Assembly: GCF_000003195.3 (NCBI RefSeq)
Contig: NC_012877.2
Span: forward strand, 30,042,472 to 30,106,471
Direction: 5' to 3'
Length of the DNA stretch: 64,000 nucleotides
DNA from: Sorghum bicolor
Taxonomy: Eukaryota > Streptophyta > Magnoliopsida > Poales > Poaceae
The position numbers and the translations under genes were made by a program. The notes beneath the pieces were generated by a model. The model saw nothing but the letters and a program-made list of their open reading frames with translations, was not told the origin of the DNA and did no database searches. Shown here in pieces: positions 12,004 through 23,769 of the stretch. The first letter of the stretch is position 1. The number at the start of each line of letters is the position of its first letter.

Positions 12004-12345
12004 GTGGATCCAAGCAAGGTGAAAGATGTGCTCGATTGGAAACCACCTACAGATGTGAGTGGAATCCACAGTTTCTTGGGATTGGCTGGTTATTACCGAA
12101 GGTTTATTGAGGGATTCTCTAAGCTTGCCAAACCGGTGACAGCCCTGCTTGAGAAAAACGCCAAGTTTGTGTGGTCCGAGAAGTGTCAAGAAAATTTCGA
12201 GGAGTTGAAGAAGAGGTTGACGACAGCTCTAGTGTTAGTACTGCCAGATCTAAGCAAGAATTTCTCCATATATTGTGATGCATTCCGTCTAGGACTTGGG
12301 TGTGTTCTTATGCAAGAAGGAAGAGTAGTGGCATATGCATCCTGA
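12004..12345 (+). pseudogene. pol: Tekay RT connection and start of RNaseH
   Basis: In frame with the preceding piece (nine bases past its TGA). Contains the RT thumb motif [20 protein letters not shown] and the start of RNaseH ([18 protein letters not shown]), with the first catalytic Asp in CDA. TGA at 12343-12345 interrupts VVAYAS-stop-QLRKHE. CGA to TGA is the simplest origin because Arg is usual there. Confidence 0.88.
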
Positions 12346-12348
12346 CAG

Positions 12349-14151
12349 TTGAGGAAGCATGAGTTGAATTATCCTACTCATGACTTGGAGTTAGCCGCAG
12401 TGGTTCATGCCTTGAAGATCTGGAGGCACTATCTTATCGGTCATAAGAGTGACATATACACGGACCATAAGAGTTTGAAGTATATATTCACACAGTCAGA
12501 TCTGAATTTGAGACAACGTCGGTGGTTAGAACTGATCAAGGACTATGATTTGGAGGTACACTACCACCCTGGGAAAGCAAATGTGGTTGCCGACACTCTA
12601 AGCAGGAAGAGCTATGCCAACGAGGTGCAAATAGCCTCTATGGCTGAAGAGTTGTGTGCTGAAATTTCACATCTGAACTTGGGTTTTGTTATTAATGCAG
12701 TGGAATTAGTAATAGAACCTACCTTGGAGCAAGAAATACGAAAGGGTCAGTTGCAGGATGAAAAGGTGAAGGAGATAGCTGAAAACATACTGATCGGAAA
12801 GGCACCAGGATTCCGGATGGATGATAATGGGACACTATGGTTTGGCAAAAGGCTATGTGTGCCTGAGGATCGGTCTATTAGAGATGCTATTCTGCGAGAG
12901 GCACACAAATCCGCTTATTCTATACATCCTGGCAGCACTAAGATGTATCTAGATGTAAAAGAGAAGTATTGGTGGTATGGCCTGAAGAGAGATGTTGCGG
13001 AGTATGTCGCTTTATGTGATACTTGCCAGAGGGTCAAAGCAGAACATCAGAGACCGGCAGCATTGTTGCAACCAATGAAGATTTCTGAGTGGAAGTGGGA
13101 GGAAGTTGGTATGGACTTCATAGTGGGATTACCCCGCACTCAGAAAGGTTACAACTCTATATGGGTAATAGTAGATCGGTTAACAAAGGTCGCTCACTTT
13201 ATCCCGGTAAAGACCAAATACAGTGGACCAAAATTAGCTGAGTTATACATGGAAAGAATAGTGTGTTTGCATGGGGTCCCCAAGAAGATAGTATCTGATC
13301 GAGGTACCCAGTTTACGTCTCACTTTTGGCAGAAAGTGCATGAGTCTCTGGAGACTAAGCTGAATTTTAGTACAGCATACCGTCCTCAGACTGATGGGCA
13401 CACTGAGAGGACTAATCAAATTTTGGAGGATATGCTGAGGGCATGTGCTTTGCAGTATGGAACGAGTTGGGATAAGAGTTTGCCATATGCAGAGTTTTCA
13501 TACAACAACAGCTACCAAAAAGGTCTCCAGATGGCACCATTTGAAGCTTTGTATGGACGAAAGTGTAGAACCCCGTTGTTTTGGAATCAAGCAGGAGAAA
13601 CACAAGTATTTGGACCAGATGTGTTACGGGATGCAGAACAGCTAGTGAGAATAATTAGAGAGAACTTGAGAGCAGCACAGTCCCGACAAAAGAGTTATGC
13701 TGATACACGAAGAAGAGAGTTGGCCTTTGAAATAGGAGACTATGTGTATTTGAAGGTGTCTCCTATGCGAAGTGTGAGAAGGTTTAACATGAAAGGGAAG
13801 TTAGCACCAAGGTATATTGGGCCTTTCAAAGTGTTGGATAGACGAGGTGAAGTAGCATACCAGTTGGAATTGCCTGAATGTTTAAAGGGAGTGCATGATG
13901 TCTTCCACGTGTCACAGCTTAAGAAGTGCTTGCGGGTGCCAGAAGAGCAGATACAGATAGAGGAATTAACTGTTAAAGAGGATCTTACTTATGAAGAGTA
14001 TCCGGTTCGAATTTTGGAAACAGCAGAAAGAGTCACTAGGAGTCGGGTCATCAGAATGTGCAGAGTACAGTGGAATAGATATACCGAGGAAGAGGCTACC
14101 TGGGAAAGAGAAGAAGATTTAAAAAAATCATACCCTCAGTTGTTTGAGTAA
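12349..14151 (+). pseudogene. pol: Tekay RNaseH end, integrase and chromodomain
   Basis: Open for 600 residues in the polyprotein frame. RNaseH continues ([41 protein letters not shown]). Integrase follows: an HHCC zinc domain near residues 185-230 (ending LCDTCQRVK), then a DDE core with [20 protein letters not shown] and DGHTERTNQ. The GPY/F-like region reads [20 protein letters not shown]. The last 50 residues ([18 protein letters not shown]... to [18 protein letters not shown]) are a chromodomain, which steers chromovirus integrase to marked chromatin. Natural stop TAA is at 14149-14151. Catalytic residues look intact, but upstream stops block expression of the polyprotein. Confidence 0.92.
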
Positions 14152-14184
14152 GCACCAACCGAATCTCGAGGACGAGATTCATCT

Positions 14185-14198
14185 AAAGGGGGGTAGAA
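14185..14198 (+). promoter_or_regulatory. Polypurine tract of the Tekay element
   Basis: aaaggggggtagaa lies directly before the 3' LTR start at 14200. This is the expected plus-strand priming site. Confidence 0.85.
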
Positions 14199-14199
14199 T

Positions 14200-17067
14200 T
14201 GTAACACCCTAAAAATTTCACTTTTCCAAATAGGCTAATTGATTTAATTATTTGATGTGAGCACTGAGAAGTAGTAAGAAAATAATTTTTGTTGAAATAA
14301 AATCCACTATAAGGTCTAGACACATGTATGAGCATTCATGCTGTTGCATATATTTTGTTGAGTGGAGTTCTTTCAATTCAAATTGGTTTTACAAATTCTT
14401 TTCAAAAGGTTTGAGTAAAAGCTGGAAAAATAAAATGGAAAAGGATTTCTCTTCTCCCTCCCTGTCTCGGGCTTGGCCCAACCCCTTTCTCCCCCACGGC
14501 CTGCCTATCTCCCACTTTTCCCCCTTTCTTTCACGCAGCACGGCCCAGCACCAACTTCCGGCCCGCGCAGCGCAGGCCCAGCAAGCCGCGCGCACACCTC
14601 CCCTCTGCCGCAGTCGCTGACAGGACGACCCCGCACCCCTGCGTCACTGCCAGGTGGGGCCCGACGATCAGAACCGTCCCCTACCCTGAGTCTGAGCCGG
14701 TCACGACCGAGCTCAACAACCGCGTGCGATTTCGCGTGAGCTGTCCTCCTTCCACCCGATTCTAGCCCTTTATATACTGCCCCGAAGCCCCGCAATCGCC
14801 TAACTCATCCCGAGCCGCAGCCGTCGCGTCGAATTTCGCCAAAGCCGCCGCCAAGATCCGCGCAGCGACCAATCCGCCACTGCAGCGCCCTCGAGTCTCC
14901 GTGAGCAGCTGGCCGGGCGTCGGAATCGCCTTGCGAAGTCGCCGGAACTCTATTTTCTCGATTTCGTGCACCGTGCTCAACGCTAACGATCGCCGAACTT
15001 CTCCCCAGGTTCGCCGTCCGCCGATCATCGCCGCAAGCTTTAGCCGGCCACTCCTTGTTCCGATTCTTGCCTCAGGTGAGTTCGCGACAAGCTTCTAAGC
15101 GTCCCGGTGTACTCGGTTTATTCTCTACCGCTTTCTAGCCCCGGCATGGCCAACTCCGGCCGACATCGGCCATGGAGCCGCCGCGTCCTGTTCATCTCCG
15201 GCCGGCCAGCTCCCCTCCCCCACCCCGATCTAATCTCGGCCTTAGAATCGAGATCCAACGACCGATATCCGAGGATACCCTTTCGGCCAGCTATTTTGCA
15301 GAAAAACCCCCGAGCTTTTTAATGTTTTAACCCGCAGTCCGTTTACGCTTTCTCCTTTTACGCTTTCTAAGTTCGAAAACGTATTTTCAGCCGCGTAGTT
15401 CAAAAACAGTTTATCAGATTTACAGTTTTGCCATTGAATCTATTTTGCTCATAAAAACTTCGTTTTAACTCCGATTTAATCCGTTCAAGTTGCGTTAGAT
15501 TCGTTTTCGCGTAATCTATAGATTGATGCTACTGTATTACAAGTTTTCAACTTTTAAAATCTAAGTTTAGATTTAATCTATTATTTTATTAAAGGCAATC
15601 TTATTTAGGTCATAACTTCTTCGTTTTAGATCCGATTTTTGTGAACTTTACGTCTGTGTGATCGTAGAGCGATGTAGATTCGTTTTATAAACTTTTTATA
15701 TTTATTTATTACTGTTGGTGTACTGTTCTAATAATAGGCTTGTTTGCTTTGTATGATTGTCTTTGGATAATTGCTGTTGATGTGGTGGTTACGAATAGAC
15801 GCTGAGCAGTTCGTGGGTGAACAAGAGTACTACTACGAGCAGGATCAGCAGGACCAGTGTGATCAAGGCAAGTATAGCATGGGATCATCCTTGTTTCCTA
15901 ATAACTTTAATCACACAATTCATATTGCTTGTGTCTCCTTGATAAGGATTTCCTAGTATTGATCTTATACCTTGTCACCTATGGTTATGCGTTGGGTAGC
16001 TTATGCTAGTGCTCCACTAAACCGTGATCTTGTAAATTGACTAAATGATTATGCAATAAACATTAAAAGATGACTTTTTAGCAACTTTGGATAAGAGGGC
16101 TGGAGCATTGGGCTATCTTATGGTGCTCTAGTTTCTCTCCATACGGACTTATCTGTATCTGACCATCCGGGACATACAGTACAACTGTGAGGGCTACATG
16201 GCTCTGGCTTTAGCTCAGTATGAGGACCTTTTCTAGCTTGTTAGTGGTTACCCTTGTGGCGCAAGTGGGGGATAGCAGACCGTGGATTCCTGCGGGTGAG
16301 TCACACGGACTGACTAACGAAACCTAGCGGCCCTAACTTGTTAGACGAACCTTTGAAAGGCTTCATAGTGAACCCTACCGGTCTTCCTTGGGAGTGGGCT
16401 AAGGGGCTGATCACCTCGGGCGAAAGGGTAAATCACGACTCACAGTGAAAGTGTACAACCTCTGCAGAGTGTAAAACTGATATATCAACCGTGCTCACGG
16501 TCACGAGCGGCCTTGGACCAATATAGAATAAATGAACACTAATGGCAAATTGTTAAATGTTATTATTGTTAATATGTTGTTTATGCTATTCTTTATTCAC
16601 TTTACCTGATCATGAGTTTATTATGGGTCTTGACAACTTGATGCTACTCATATGCTAAAAATTGTGACAACTAAAAGCTACATGCAGTTGAACCAGTGTC
16701 TAACCTTTGAGCCTCATGAACCCCTGTTATACTTGTTAAGTACGAGGTGTACTTACACTTGTTTATTTTCTTTATTTGGATAAAAATCCCAGATGGGTAA
16801 CAGATGGCATGGGTAATGACTACTATCAGTACTTCCCTGATGATTTCTAGTCTTGTGGTCAACCTGTTGACGTGCCTGTGTGATGGAGCTTCCATGCAAG
16901 AGTTATCTTTTATTTTCTGCTATATTTCTGTAAAGACTCTGAGTTATATCGTTATGTAATAAACACTTGTGATGATACTCCCTATAATTTGTCGGCTTAT
17001 GTGTGATTGATCTCTGGGCACACATAAGGTTTTGCATTTAATTTTATCCTTAAAATTGGGTGTGACA
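14200..17067 (+). repeat. 3' LTR of the Tekay element (2,868 bp)
   Basis: TGTAACACCC...GGGTGTGACA, matching 5527-8017. It has a 354-bp segment (14853-15206) and about 24 bp near 16020 that the 5' LTR lacks. The extra segment contains a strong splice-donor-like string, CTCAG|GTGAGTT, near 15074. The right edge is fixed by ttcgg at 17068-17072. Confidence 0.93.
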
Positions 17068-18734
17068 TTCGGTCTCTTTGGAGATAGTGTTTGTTTCGGT
17101 GCAAGATAGGTACACGGTTTGTGCCTAATGCACCATAGGCTAAGAAACTATTTTGGACGCACGCGATGGTACTCCTTGGTGAAGAGGCTTATGTGAAATC
17201 TTGGTTCTGTCTGTTTGGAGATAGTTCTAATCTTGATGCAAGATAGGTGCACGTTTTGCATGGAACATGCCATATGCTCAAAAATCAATTTGGACACACC
17301 CGATGGAACTGTAGATGCAACTGATGGAACTACTAGATGAAGATATTATTAGTTTCGGTGCAAGATAGTTGCATGGTTTGTGCCCAGTGCACCATAGGCT
17401 CAGAAATCATTGTGGAAGTTCCCGATGTTACTCCTAGGTGAAGAGGCTCAAGTGAAAGCTCGGTTCGGTCTGTTTGGAGATAGTGCTAATCATGATGAAA
17501 GATAGCTGTACGGTTTGCATGGAACATACCCTATTCTCATAAATCAATTTGGACGCACCCGATAGAACTCCTAGATCATGTGTGTCATATGGAATCTCGC
17601 TTCAATACGTTTAGAGACATTGTTAGTTTTGCTGCAAAATTGGTGCATGGTTTGCGCATAATGCACCATAGGCTCAGAAACCATTATGGAAGCACCCGAT
17701 GATAATCCTAGGTGAAGAGGCTCAAGTAGAAGGTCGGTTCGATCTGTTTGGAGATAATGCTATTCTTGATGCAAGATTGGTGCACGGTTTGCATGGAACA
17801 TACCATATGGTAAGAAATCCATTTAGACGCATCCCAATAGAACTCCTAGCTGACATGTGTCATAAAGAATCTCGCTTTGGTCTGTTTGGAGATAGAGTTA
17901 GTTTTGGTGCAAGATAGGTACACAGTTTGCACCTAATGCATCATAGGCTAAGAAACCATTTTGGATGCACCCGATCATACTCCTAGGTAAAGGGGCTCAA
18001 GTGGAAGCTCAGTTTGCTTTGTTTGGAGATAGTGCCAATCTTGATGCAAGATAGGTGCACGAATTGCATCGAACGTACCAGATGCTTAGAAATATATTTG
18101 GAAGCACCCATTAGAACTCCTAGATAACGTGTGTCACATAGAATCTCACTTTGGTCTCTTTGGAGATAGTGTTAGTTTCGGTGCAAGATAGGTACACGGT
18201 TTGTTCCTAATGCACCATAGGCTAAGAAACTATTTTGGACGCACGCGATGGTACTCCTTGGTGAAGAGGCACATGTGGAACCTTGGTTGTCTGTTTGGAG
18301 ATAGTTCTAATCTTGATGCAAGATAGGTGCACGGTTTGCATGGTACATACAATATGCTCAGAAATCAATTTGGCCACACCCGATGGAACTGTAGATGCAC
18401 CCGATGGAATTACTAGATGAATTGTATCATATGGAATCTTGCTTCAGTCAAGTTGGAGATAGTATTAGTTTCGGTACAAGATAGGTGCATGGTTTGTGCC
18501 TAATGCACCATATGGTCAGAAACCGTTGTGGAAGTTCACGATGGTACGCCTAGGTGAAGAGGCTCAAGTAAAAGCTCGGTTCGGTCTGTTTGGAGATAGT
18601 GCTAATCTTGATGAAAGATAGGTGTATGGTTTGCATGGAACATACCATATTCTCGGAAATCAATTTGGACGCACCCGATAGAACTCCTAGATCATGTGTG
18701 TCATATGGAATCTTGCTTCAATCTGTTTGGAGAC
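17068..18734. repeat. Centromeric 137-bp satellite array, block 2
   Basis: Continues the B monomer broken at 5526, including the duplicated ttcgg, and keeps the higher-order order B1 A2 B2 ... to B3, where CRM is inserted. Near 17335 a B2 monomer has lost about 47 bp ('actagatgaag' runs straight into 'atattattag'). Marker 'gcatcataggctaag' of the next unit is near 17937. Confidence 0.9.
18730..18734. other. Target-site duplication of the CRM element (gagac), left copy
   Basis: gagac precedes the element at 18730-18734 and follows it at 25937-25941. Both copies lie in the 'gtttggagacagtgttag' part of one B3 monomer. Confidence 0.88.
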
Positions 18735-19683
18735 TAATAAGAACGAGGGTGTCCCGATCTTTTTGGTGGAGATGGATAACTTCGATTTAGTGGAAGGAGA
18801 CGACGTTCACGATCCGACTACAACCATCCAAGGATGATGCGCCTTAGCAACCGATACACCGACTCCAAGGATCGCTGCGTTCTTGTGGTGCGCGACCCGG
18901 CCACGAGGGCACTCGTCCTGCAAGCAATCGAAGAACAAGCAAGAACACAATGAACAATCACAATTGCAAAATATATAAATATTGAGCTTTGATTCTAAAA
19001 TCACAAGATGGTGGGGTTCCATTTACAATCAGACGGGCGGTTTATCCAACACGCGCGCGGACAGGCGATAGCAAATGTCTAACTCGATTAAACAAAACCC
19101 AAATTGTTGTGGTGGCATGTAGGAGCCATAAATACAAGAGAGAGCAAAGGTAGGTGGCACTCTCGACACTCTAAAAATAACAGAGAAATAAAGGCAACCA
19201 TTGCTTGGTTGCATGAGATCCTTATTAACCGAAACATGAGATCATTATTGACCGAAGCATGCTCTAAAAGTAGGTATCCGAAGAAAAGGTCCGTGGAGTT
19301 ATTAGACAATTGCGGCCGCCTCATAGCTGCTGTGAACTTGAATTGAGATCCATCTAAAAATATACTTGATGAGTTTTCCATCAAGTGCTTGCATGCTGAA
19401 AATGGACTCTGTATGAAGTCATGGCGGTTGTTGTAAGTTGGTGCTGTCTTGCTGTCCAAATCCAGCCTACGCCAATCCCCTATGCTTCTGGTCCTCTCCA
19501 TCATTCCTAAGCAAAACAAGAGTGCACGTGTCTCCATTGTCTAAATATGATGGACAAGAGTTTAAGAATAAAATTACTTGATGGTTCAGTTGACGGGCAT
19601 GGGCACGAGTAAGAGGGCCAAGTGGTGTTGGCAATGGTGTGGGTGTAGGTGTGGATGTATAGATGGTGCTGATGTCCTCATCA
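18735..19683 (-). repeat. 3' LTR of the CRM element (949 bp)
   Basis: On the minus strand it begins TGATGAGGACATCAG and ends GTTCTTATTA. Matches 24993-25936 with small differences. It contains the last 217 bp of the integrase frame (stop at 19467). Confidence 0.9.
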
Positions 19684-20434
19684 TCCTCCCCTTCTTGCAT
19701 TTGAGTCGTCCACGACTCAAGCTCATCTCCCTCACCCAAATATGGCTTCAAATCTGCAATGTTAAATGTGGGACTAACCCCAAAATCTGCAGGAAGATCA
19801 AGCTTATATGCATTCTCATTAATTTGTTGTAGCACTTTAAATGGTCCAGCAGCTCTAGGCATCAATTTAGATTTTCTCAACTCAGGAAACCTATCCTTTC
19901 TCAAATGCAACCAAACCAAATCTCCATGTTCAAAAATCAATTTCCTTCTACCTTTATCACCAGCAATCTTATACTTAGCATTCATGCGCTCTATGTTTTC
20001 TTTTGTTGTTTCATGCAGTTTTAACATCAATTCAGCACGTTGCTTAGCATCAAAATTCAATTTTTCGGAAGTTGGCAAAGGCATTAAATCAATTCGAGCA
20101 CGTGGTAGCAGGCCATAAACAATCTCAAATGGGCACATCTTTGTAGTAGAATGCAGTGAACGATTATAAGCAAACTCAATATGGGGCAAACAATCTTCCC
20201 ACATTTTAATATTGTTCTTTAAAATTTCCCTTAACATAGTAGACAAAGTTCTATTTACAACTTCAGTTTGACCATCAGTTTGGGGATGACAAGTGGTAGA
20301 AAATAAAAGTTTTGTCCCCAATTTAGCCCATAAAGTTCTCCAAAAGTGGCTAAGAAATTTAGCATCTCGATCAGAAACAATTGTGTTTGGAACACCATGC
20401 AAACGAACAACTTCTCGAAAGAACAAATCAGCAA
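19467..20434 (-). pseudogene. pol: CRM integrase core and C-terminal targeting tail
   Basis: Frame continues the integrase after a small indel at about 20433-20438. It carries the second and third catalytic residues ([13 protein letters not shown] and [12 protein letters not shown]), the C-terminal SPTFNIADLKPYLGE motif, and a tail (ELESWTTQMQEGEDDEDI, then AHARQLNHQV). The last part is encoded inside the 3' LTR (boundary 19683, stop 19467). In CRM elements this tail replaces the chromodomain and is thought to direct insertion to centromeres (family knowledge). The first integrase Asp and zinc domain lie in the neighbouring frame. Confidence 0.88.
19684..19696 (-). promoter_or_regulatory. Polypurine tract of the CRM element
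   Basis: On the minus strand AAGAAGGGGAGGA abuts the 3' LTR start TGATGAGG. Confidence 0.85.
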
Positions 20435-20436
20435 TA

Positions 20437-22072
20437 TGTGTGTGGCGTCATCAGTCTTATGACAAGGTATAAAGTGTGCCATCTTAGAAAATCTATCCAC
20501 AACCACAAAAACACTATCACGGCCCTTCCTAATTCTTGGCAATCCCGACACAAAATCCATAGAAATATCTTCCCAAGGAATGCTAGGAACAGGTAGTGGC
20601 ATGTACAAACCGTGTGGATTTAAGCGTGACTTGGCCTTTTGACATGTCGTGCAGCGAGCAATAAATCTCTCCACATCTCTCCTCATCTTTGGCCAAAAGA
20701 AATGACCAGCCAGTATGTCCTCCGTCTTCTTTGCCCCAAAATGTCCCATCAAACCACCTCCATGTGCTTCCTGTAGCAACAACAAACGAACAGAGCTAGC
20801 TGGAATGCATAGTTTATTAGCTCTAAACACAAAACCATCATTTACAACAAATTTATTCCATGCCTTCCCATCCTTACAATGAAAAAACACAACTTTAAAA
20901 TCATCATCATGCACATATTGTTCTTTAACTGTTTCCAATCCAAAGATCTTATGGTCGAGTTGTGTCAACAAGGTGTATCTCCTAGATAAAGCATCAGCAA
21001 TGATATTCTCTTTCCCTTTCTTGTGTTTGATGACATACGGAAAAGATTCAATGAATTCAACCCACTTAGCGTGTCTACGGTTCAGTTTTCCTTGGCTACG
21101 AATATGCTTTAACGATTCATGATCCGAATGTATGACAAATTCTTTGGGCCACAAATAATGTTGCCATGTTTCTAATGTTCGCACAAGAGCATACAATTCT
21201 TTATCATAAGTAGAATAATTTAGAATAGGCCCACTTAGTTTCTCACTAAAATATGCAATGGGTTTTCCTTCTTGTAACAAAACACCACCCAAACCAATTC
21301 CACTAGCATCACATTCAAGTTCAAAAGTTTTGTTAAAATCAGGAAGTTGGAGAAGAGGTGCATGTGTCAACTTATCTTTCAACATGTTGAAAGCATTCTC
21401 TTGTGCTGTGCTCCAAGAAAAGTGCACTCCCTTCTTTGTAAGCTCATTCAATGGTCTAGCAATGGTGCTGAAATCCTGCACAAAGCGACGATAGAACCCA
21501 GCAAGTCCTAGAAAACTCCGTAGTTGGGTGACACTCTTTGGTATTGGCCACCCTTGTATCGCTTCCACCTTGGATTTGTCAACCTCAATTCCATAATCTT
21601 TGTCGAGTAGTTCTTGCACTTGCCGCTGAATCTCTTTTGTTTCTTTTGGATTGGTCCTGTATGGTGCATGGTTGGGCAATGAAGCACCGGGAATCAAGTT
21701 AATCTGGTGCTCAATCCCTCGAAGTGGTGGTAGCCCCGGTGGCATTTCAGTTGGAAACACATCAGAATACTCCTGCAAAATGTCAGCAACCTCGGGAGGC
21801 AAAGAATGCAGCATATCATGAAGGGAAATTAATGCATCTTTGCATACTAAAGCATAAATAGTAGAAGTGGATGCATTCAACTCATTAATATCAGACTTAG
21901 TAGCAAGCAAACAATTCCCTTTCAATTTGACAGGTTTAGTATTCCTCTCTCTTTTTGCTTTTGTAGCCTGAGCCACATCATTTTGCATAATCGCCTCAGG
22001 AGACATAGGGTGTAAAACAATTTTTCTATCATGGTACAAAAAAGAATACTGATTTGCTCTTCCATGATGCAT
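20437..22072 (-). pseudogene. pol: CRM pol piece: RT N-terminus, RNaseH, integrase N-terminus; RT core deleted
   Basis: From ATG at 22072 downwards. RT leader motifs are present ([34 protein letters not shown]). At about 21592/21593 the frame jumps without a stop from LLDKDY to [12 protein letters not shown], skipping all RT palm motifs including the catalytic Asp pair (roughly 130 residues in relatives). Then follow [18 protein letters not shown], an apparently complete RNaseH ([39 protein letters not shown]), the integrase HHCC zinc domain ending [10 protein letters not shown], and the first catalytic Asp in [10 protein letters not shown]. The frame is lost after THI near 20436. Confidence 0.9.
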
Positions 22073-22215
22073 AGAATCTCTATCAAATTGCTATGGTCTA
22101 CCTAGCAGAATATTGCAAGCTTGCATAGGCACAACATCACATTCAACATCTTTATACGACCCAATAGAAAAATTGATTCGCACAAGTCTAGTTACCTTTG
22201 CCTTGCCACTATTGT
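22073..22215 (-). pseudogene. pro: CRM protease remnant joining gag and pol
   Basis: After Gag loses frame near 22235 (NPHPIFNG-stop), the protease remnant is read in the frame of the downstream pol piece and ends in LLGRP. TAG at 22091-22093 sits where relatives have Trp. The protease active-site-like IIDGGSCNNL lies in the gag piece. Confidence 0.7.
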
Positions 22216-23769
22216 TCAGCCATTGAATATTGGGTGTGGGTTAGTGGTAAGCGCAAGCTTCTCCACCATGTCGCTGCTGGCCAAGTTGTTGCAGCTACCT
22301 CCATCAATGATCATGCGACGTGAACGCTCTTTGATGACACACTTTGTTTGAAACAATGTATGTCGCTGATTTTGCTCTGCCTTCTCCATTTGTGCACTAA
22401 GCACACGCTGCACAATAAGGCTCTCATAGCGGTCAGCTTCAGTAGCATTAATATGTTCTTCGAAATGTTGTTCACTACCTGCATGGTCAGCTGCAAGCAA
22501 TGCAAGTGTATCTTCATCAAAATCACTAGCAGATGAGCACTCACCATCATCTTTGACGATCATAACACGCTTGCTGGGACATTCACGGATCACATGTCCA
22601 TATCCCTTGCATCGGAGACACTGAATGTCTCTTGTTCTACCTATAGACGCCATGGATGAAGCACTTGCAGTAGGATTTTGAATCGTCTTTGCCACTGAGT
22701 TTGCTGGATTAGCACGAGACATGTTGCTTTGTGAAGGCATAGGAGCACGTGTAGGTGGAGTAGTAGTCATGCGGGGCTGCCATGAATTAGTCTTCCCTGC
22801 AGAAATACTATTCTTGGTACTAGCATATCGTCCCTGAACTTCCCTTTCAGCTTTACACGCAAGATGAAACAAACGGGTTATGTTATTGTAATCTTTATAT
22901 TCAAGTATGTCCTGAATTTCACGGTTTAGTCCACCCAAAAACCTAGCCATAGCAGGTTCCTCGTCCTCTTCTATATTACAACGCAACATACCCATTTGCA
23001 ATTCTTGATAATATTCTTCTACAGTTTTAGCTCCCTGTCTCAGTTGTTGTAATTTATGTAACAAATCTCGTGCATAGTAAGAAGGAACAAATCTAGCCCT
23101 CATGATTCGTTTTAAAGCATTCCAAGTTTGTGGTATGTTATTAGGATTTTTCTTGACCCGTTCATTCCACCAAACAGTAGCAAAGTCACTAAACTCGCTA
23201 GTAGCAGCCCTAACACGTGTATTCTCAGGAAACTCATGACATGCAAACTTTTGTTCAATAGCAATTTCCCAAGAAATATATGCATCAGGGTCATACTTAC
23301 CATCAAAAGGAGGTATTTTAAATTTAATCTTGCTGAAAGAATCAGTATTGTTGGGTACCTCACGTCGACGGATACCACTTCGATTATGGCGTAGGCGATG
23401 CCGATCACAAGTGTCACGATCATCATGTTCAGTATCAGCAGTATAATCATCATCATAATTATCTTCGACTCGCTCTTCATCTTCATTATGCTTCTCTTTG
23501 TGTTTCATGTGGAAGTCATCAAAACGGTTCAGAAGGGCAGCAAGGCTTTTGTCCATACGAACAATAGATGCCTCCAACCTTGTAAGATTGCTGGTGGTGG
23601 CTATTTGGGCTGTCTCCAATTGCCCAACCTTTTCATTGGTCACCTGTACATCCTCATTGAGGCCATTAGTGTGCTCCCTTACTTTGCATTCGAAGTGTTG
23701 CATAAAGGTCTTTGTCCGTGGTGATTGCGGTGGGGTTGGATCTGGGGTTGGATCTGATTCTCCTGGCAT
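22216..23769 (-). pseudogene. gag: CRM Gag with N-terminal protease part
   Basis: ATG at 23769 (MPGESDPTPDPTPP); an in-frame GTG lies six bases upstream. A coiled-coil-like N-terminus is followed by an acidic/H-rich stretch. The Gag capsid domain is at about residues 145-330 (FKIPPFDGKYDPDAYISWE, FATVWWNERVKKNPNNIPQT, FVPSYYARDLLHKLQQLRQG, FLGGLNREIQDILEY). A CCHC knuckle (CLRCKGYGHVIREC) follows, then the CRM-typical acidic segment and the protease signature IIDGGSCNNLASSDM. It ends by frameshift close to 22216. Gag itself appears otherwise intact, so the RNA might still be packaged by another CRM copy (inference). Confidence 0.9.

Larger units (their letters stand above)
5527..17067 (+). 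mobile_element. Complete Ty3/gypsy chromovirus LTR retrotransposon, Tekay/Del-like
   Basis: Order: 5' LTR 5527-8017, primer site 8021-8033, accessory reading frame 8211-9080, gag-pro-RT-RNaseH-integrase-chromodomain 9760-14151, polypurine tract about 14185-14198, 3' LTR 14200-17067. Domain order with integrase last is Ty3/gypsy. The C-terminal chromodomain makes it a chromovirus, and LTRs of 2.5-2.9 kb favour the Tekay/Del clade over CRM or Reina. It is flanked by the ttcgg duplication. The polyprotein frame is broken by three stops, so this copy cannot make an intact Gag-Pol. Confidence 0.92.
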
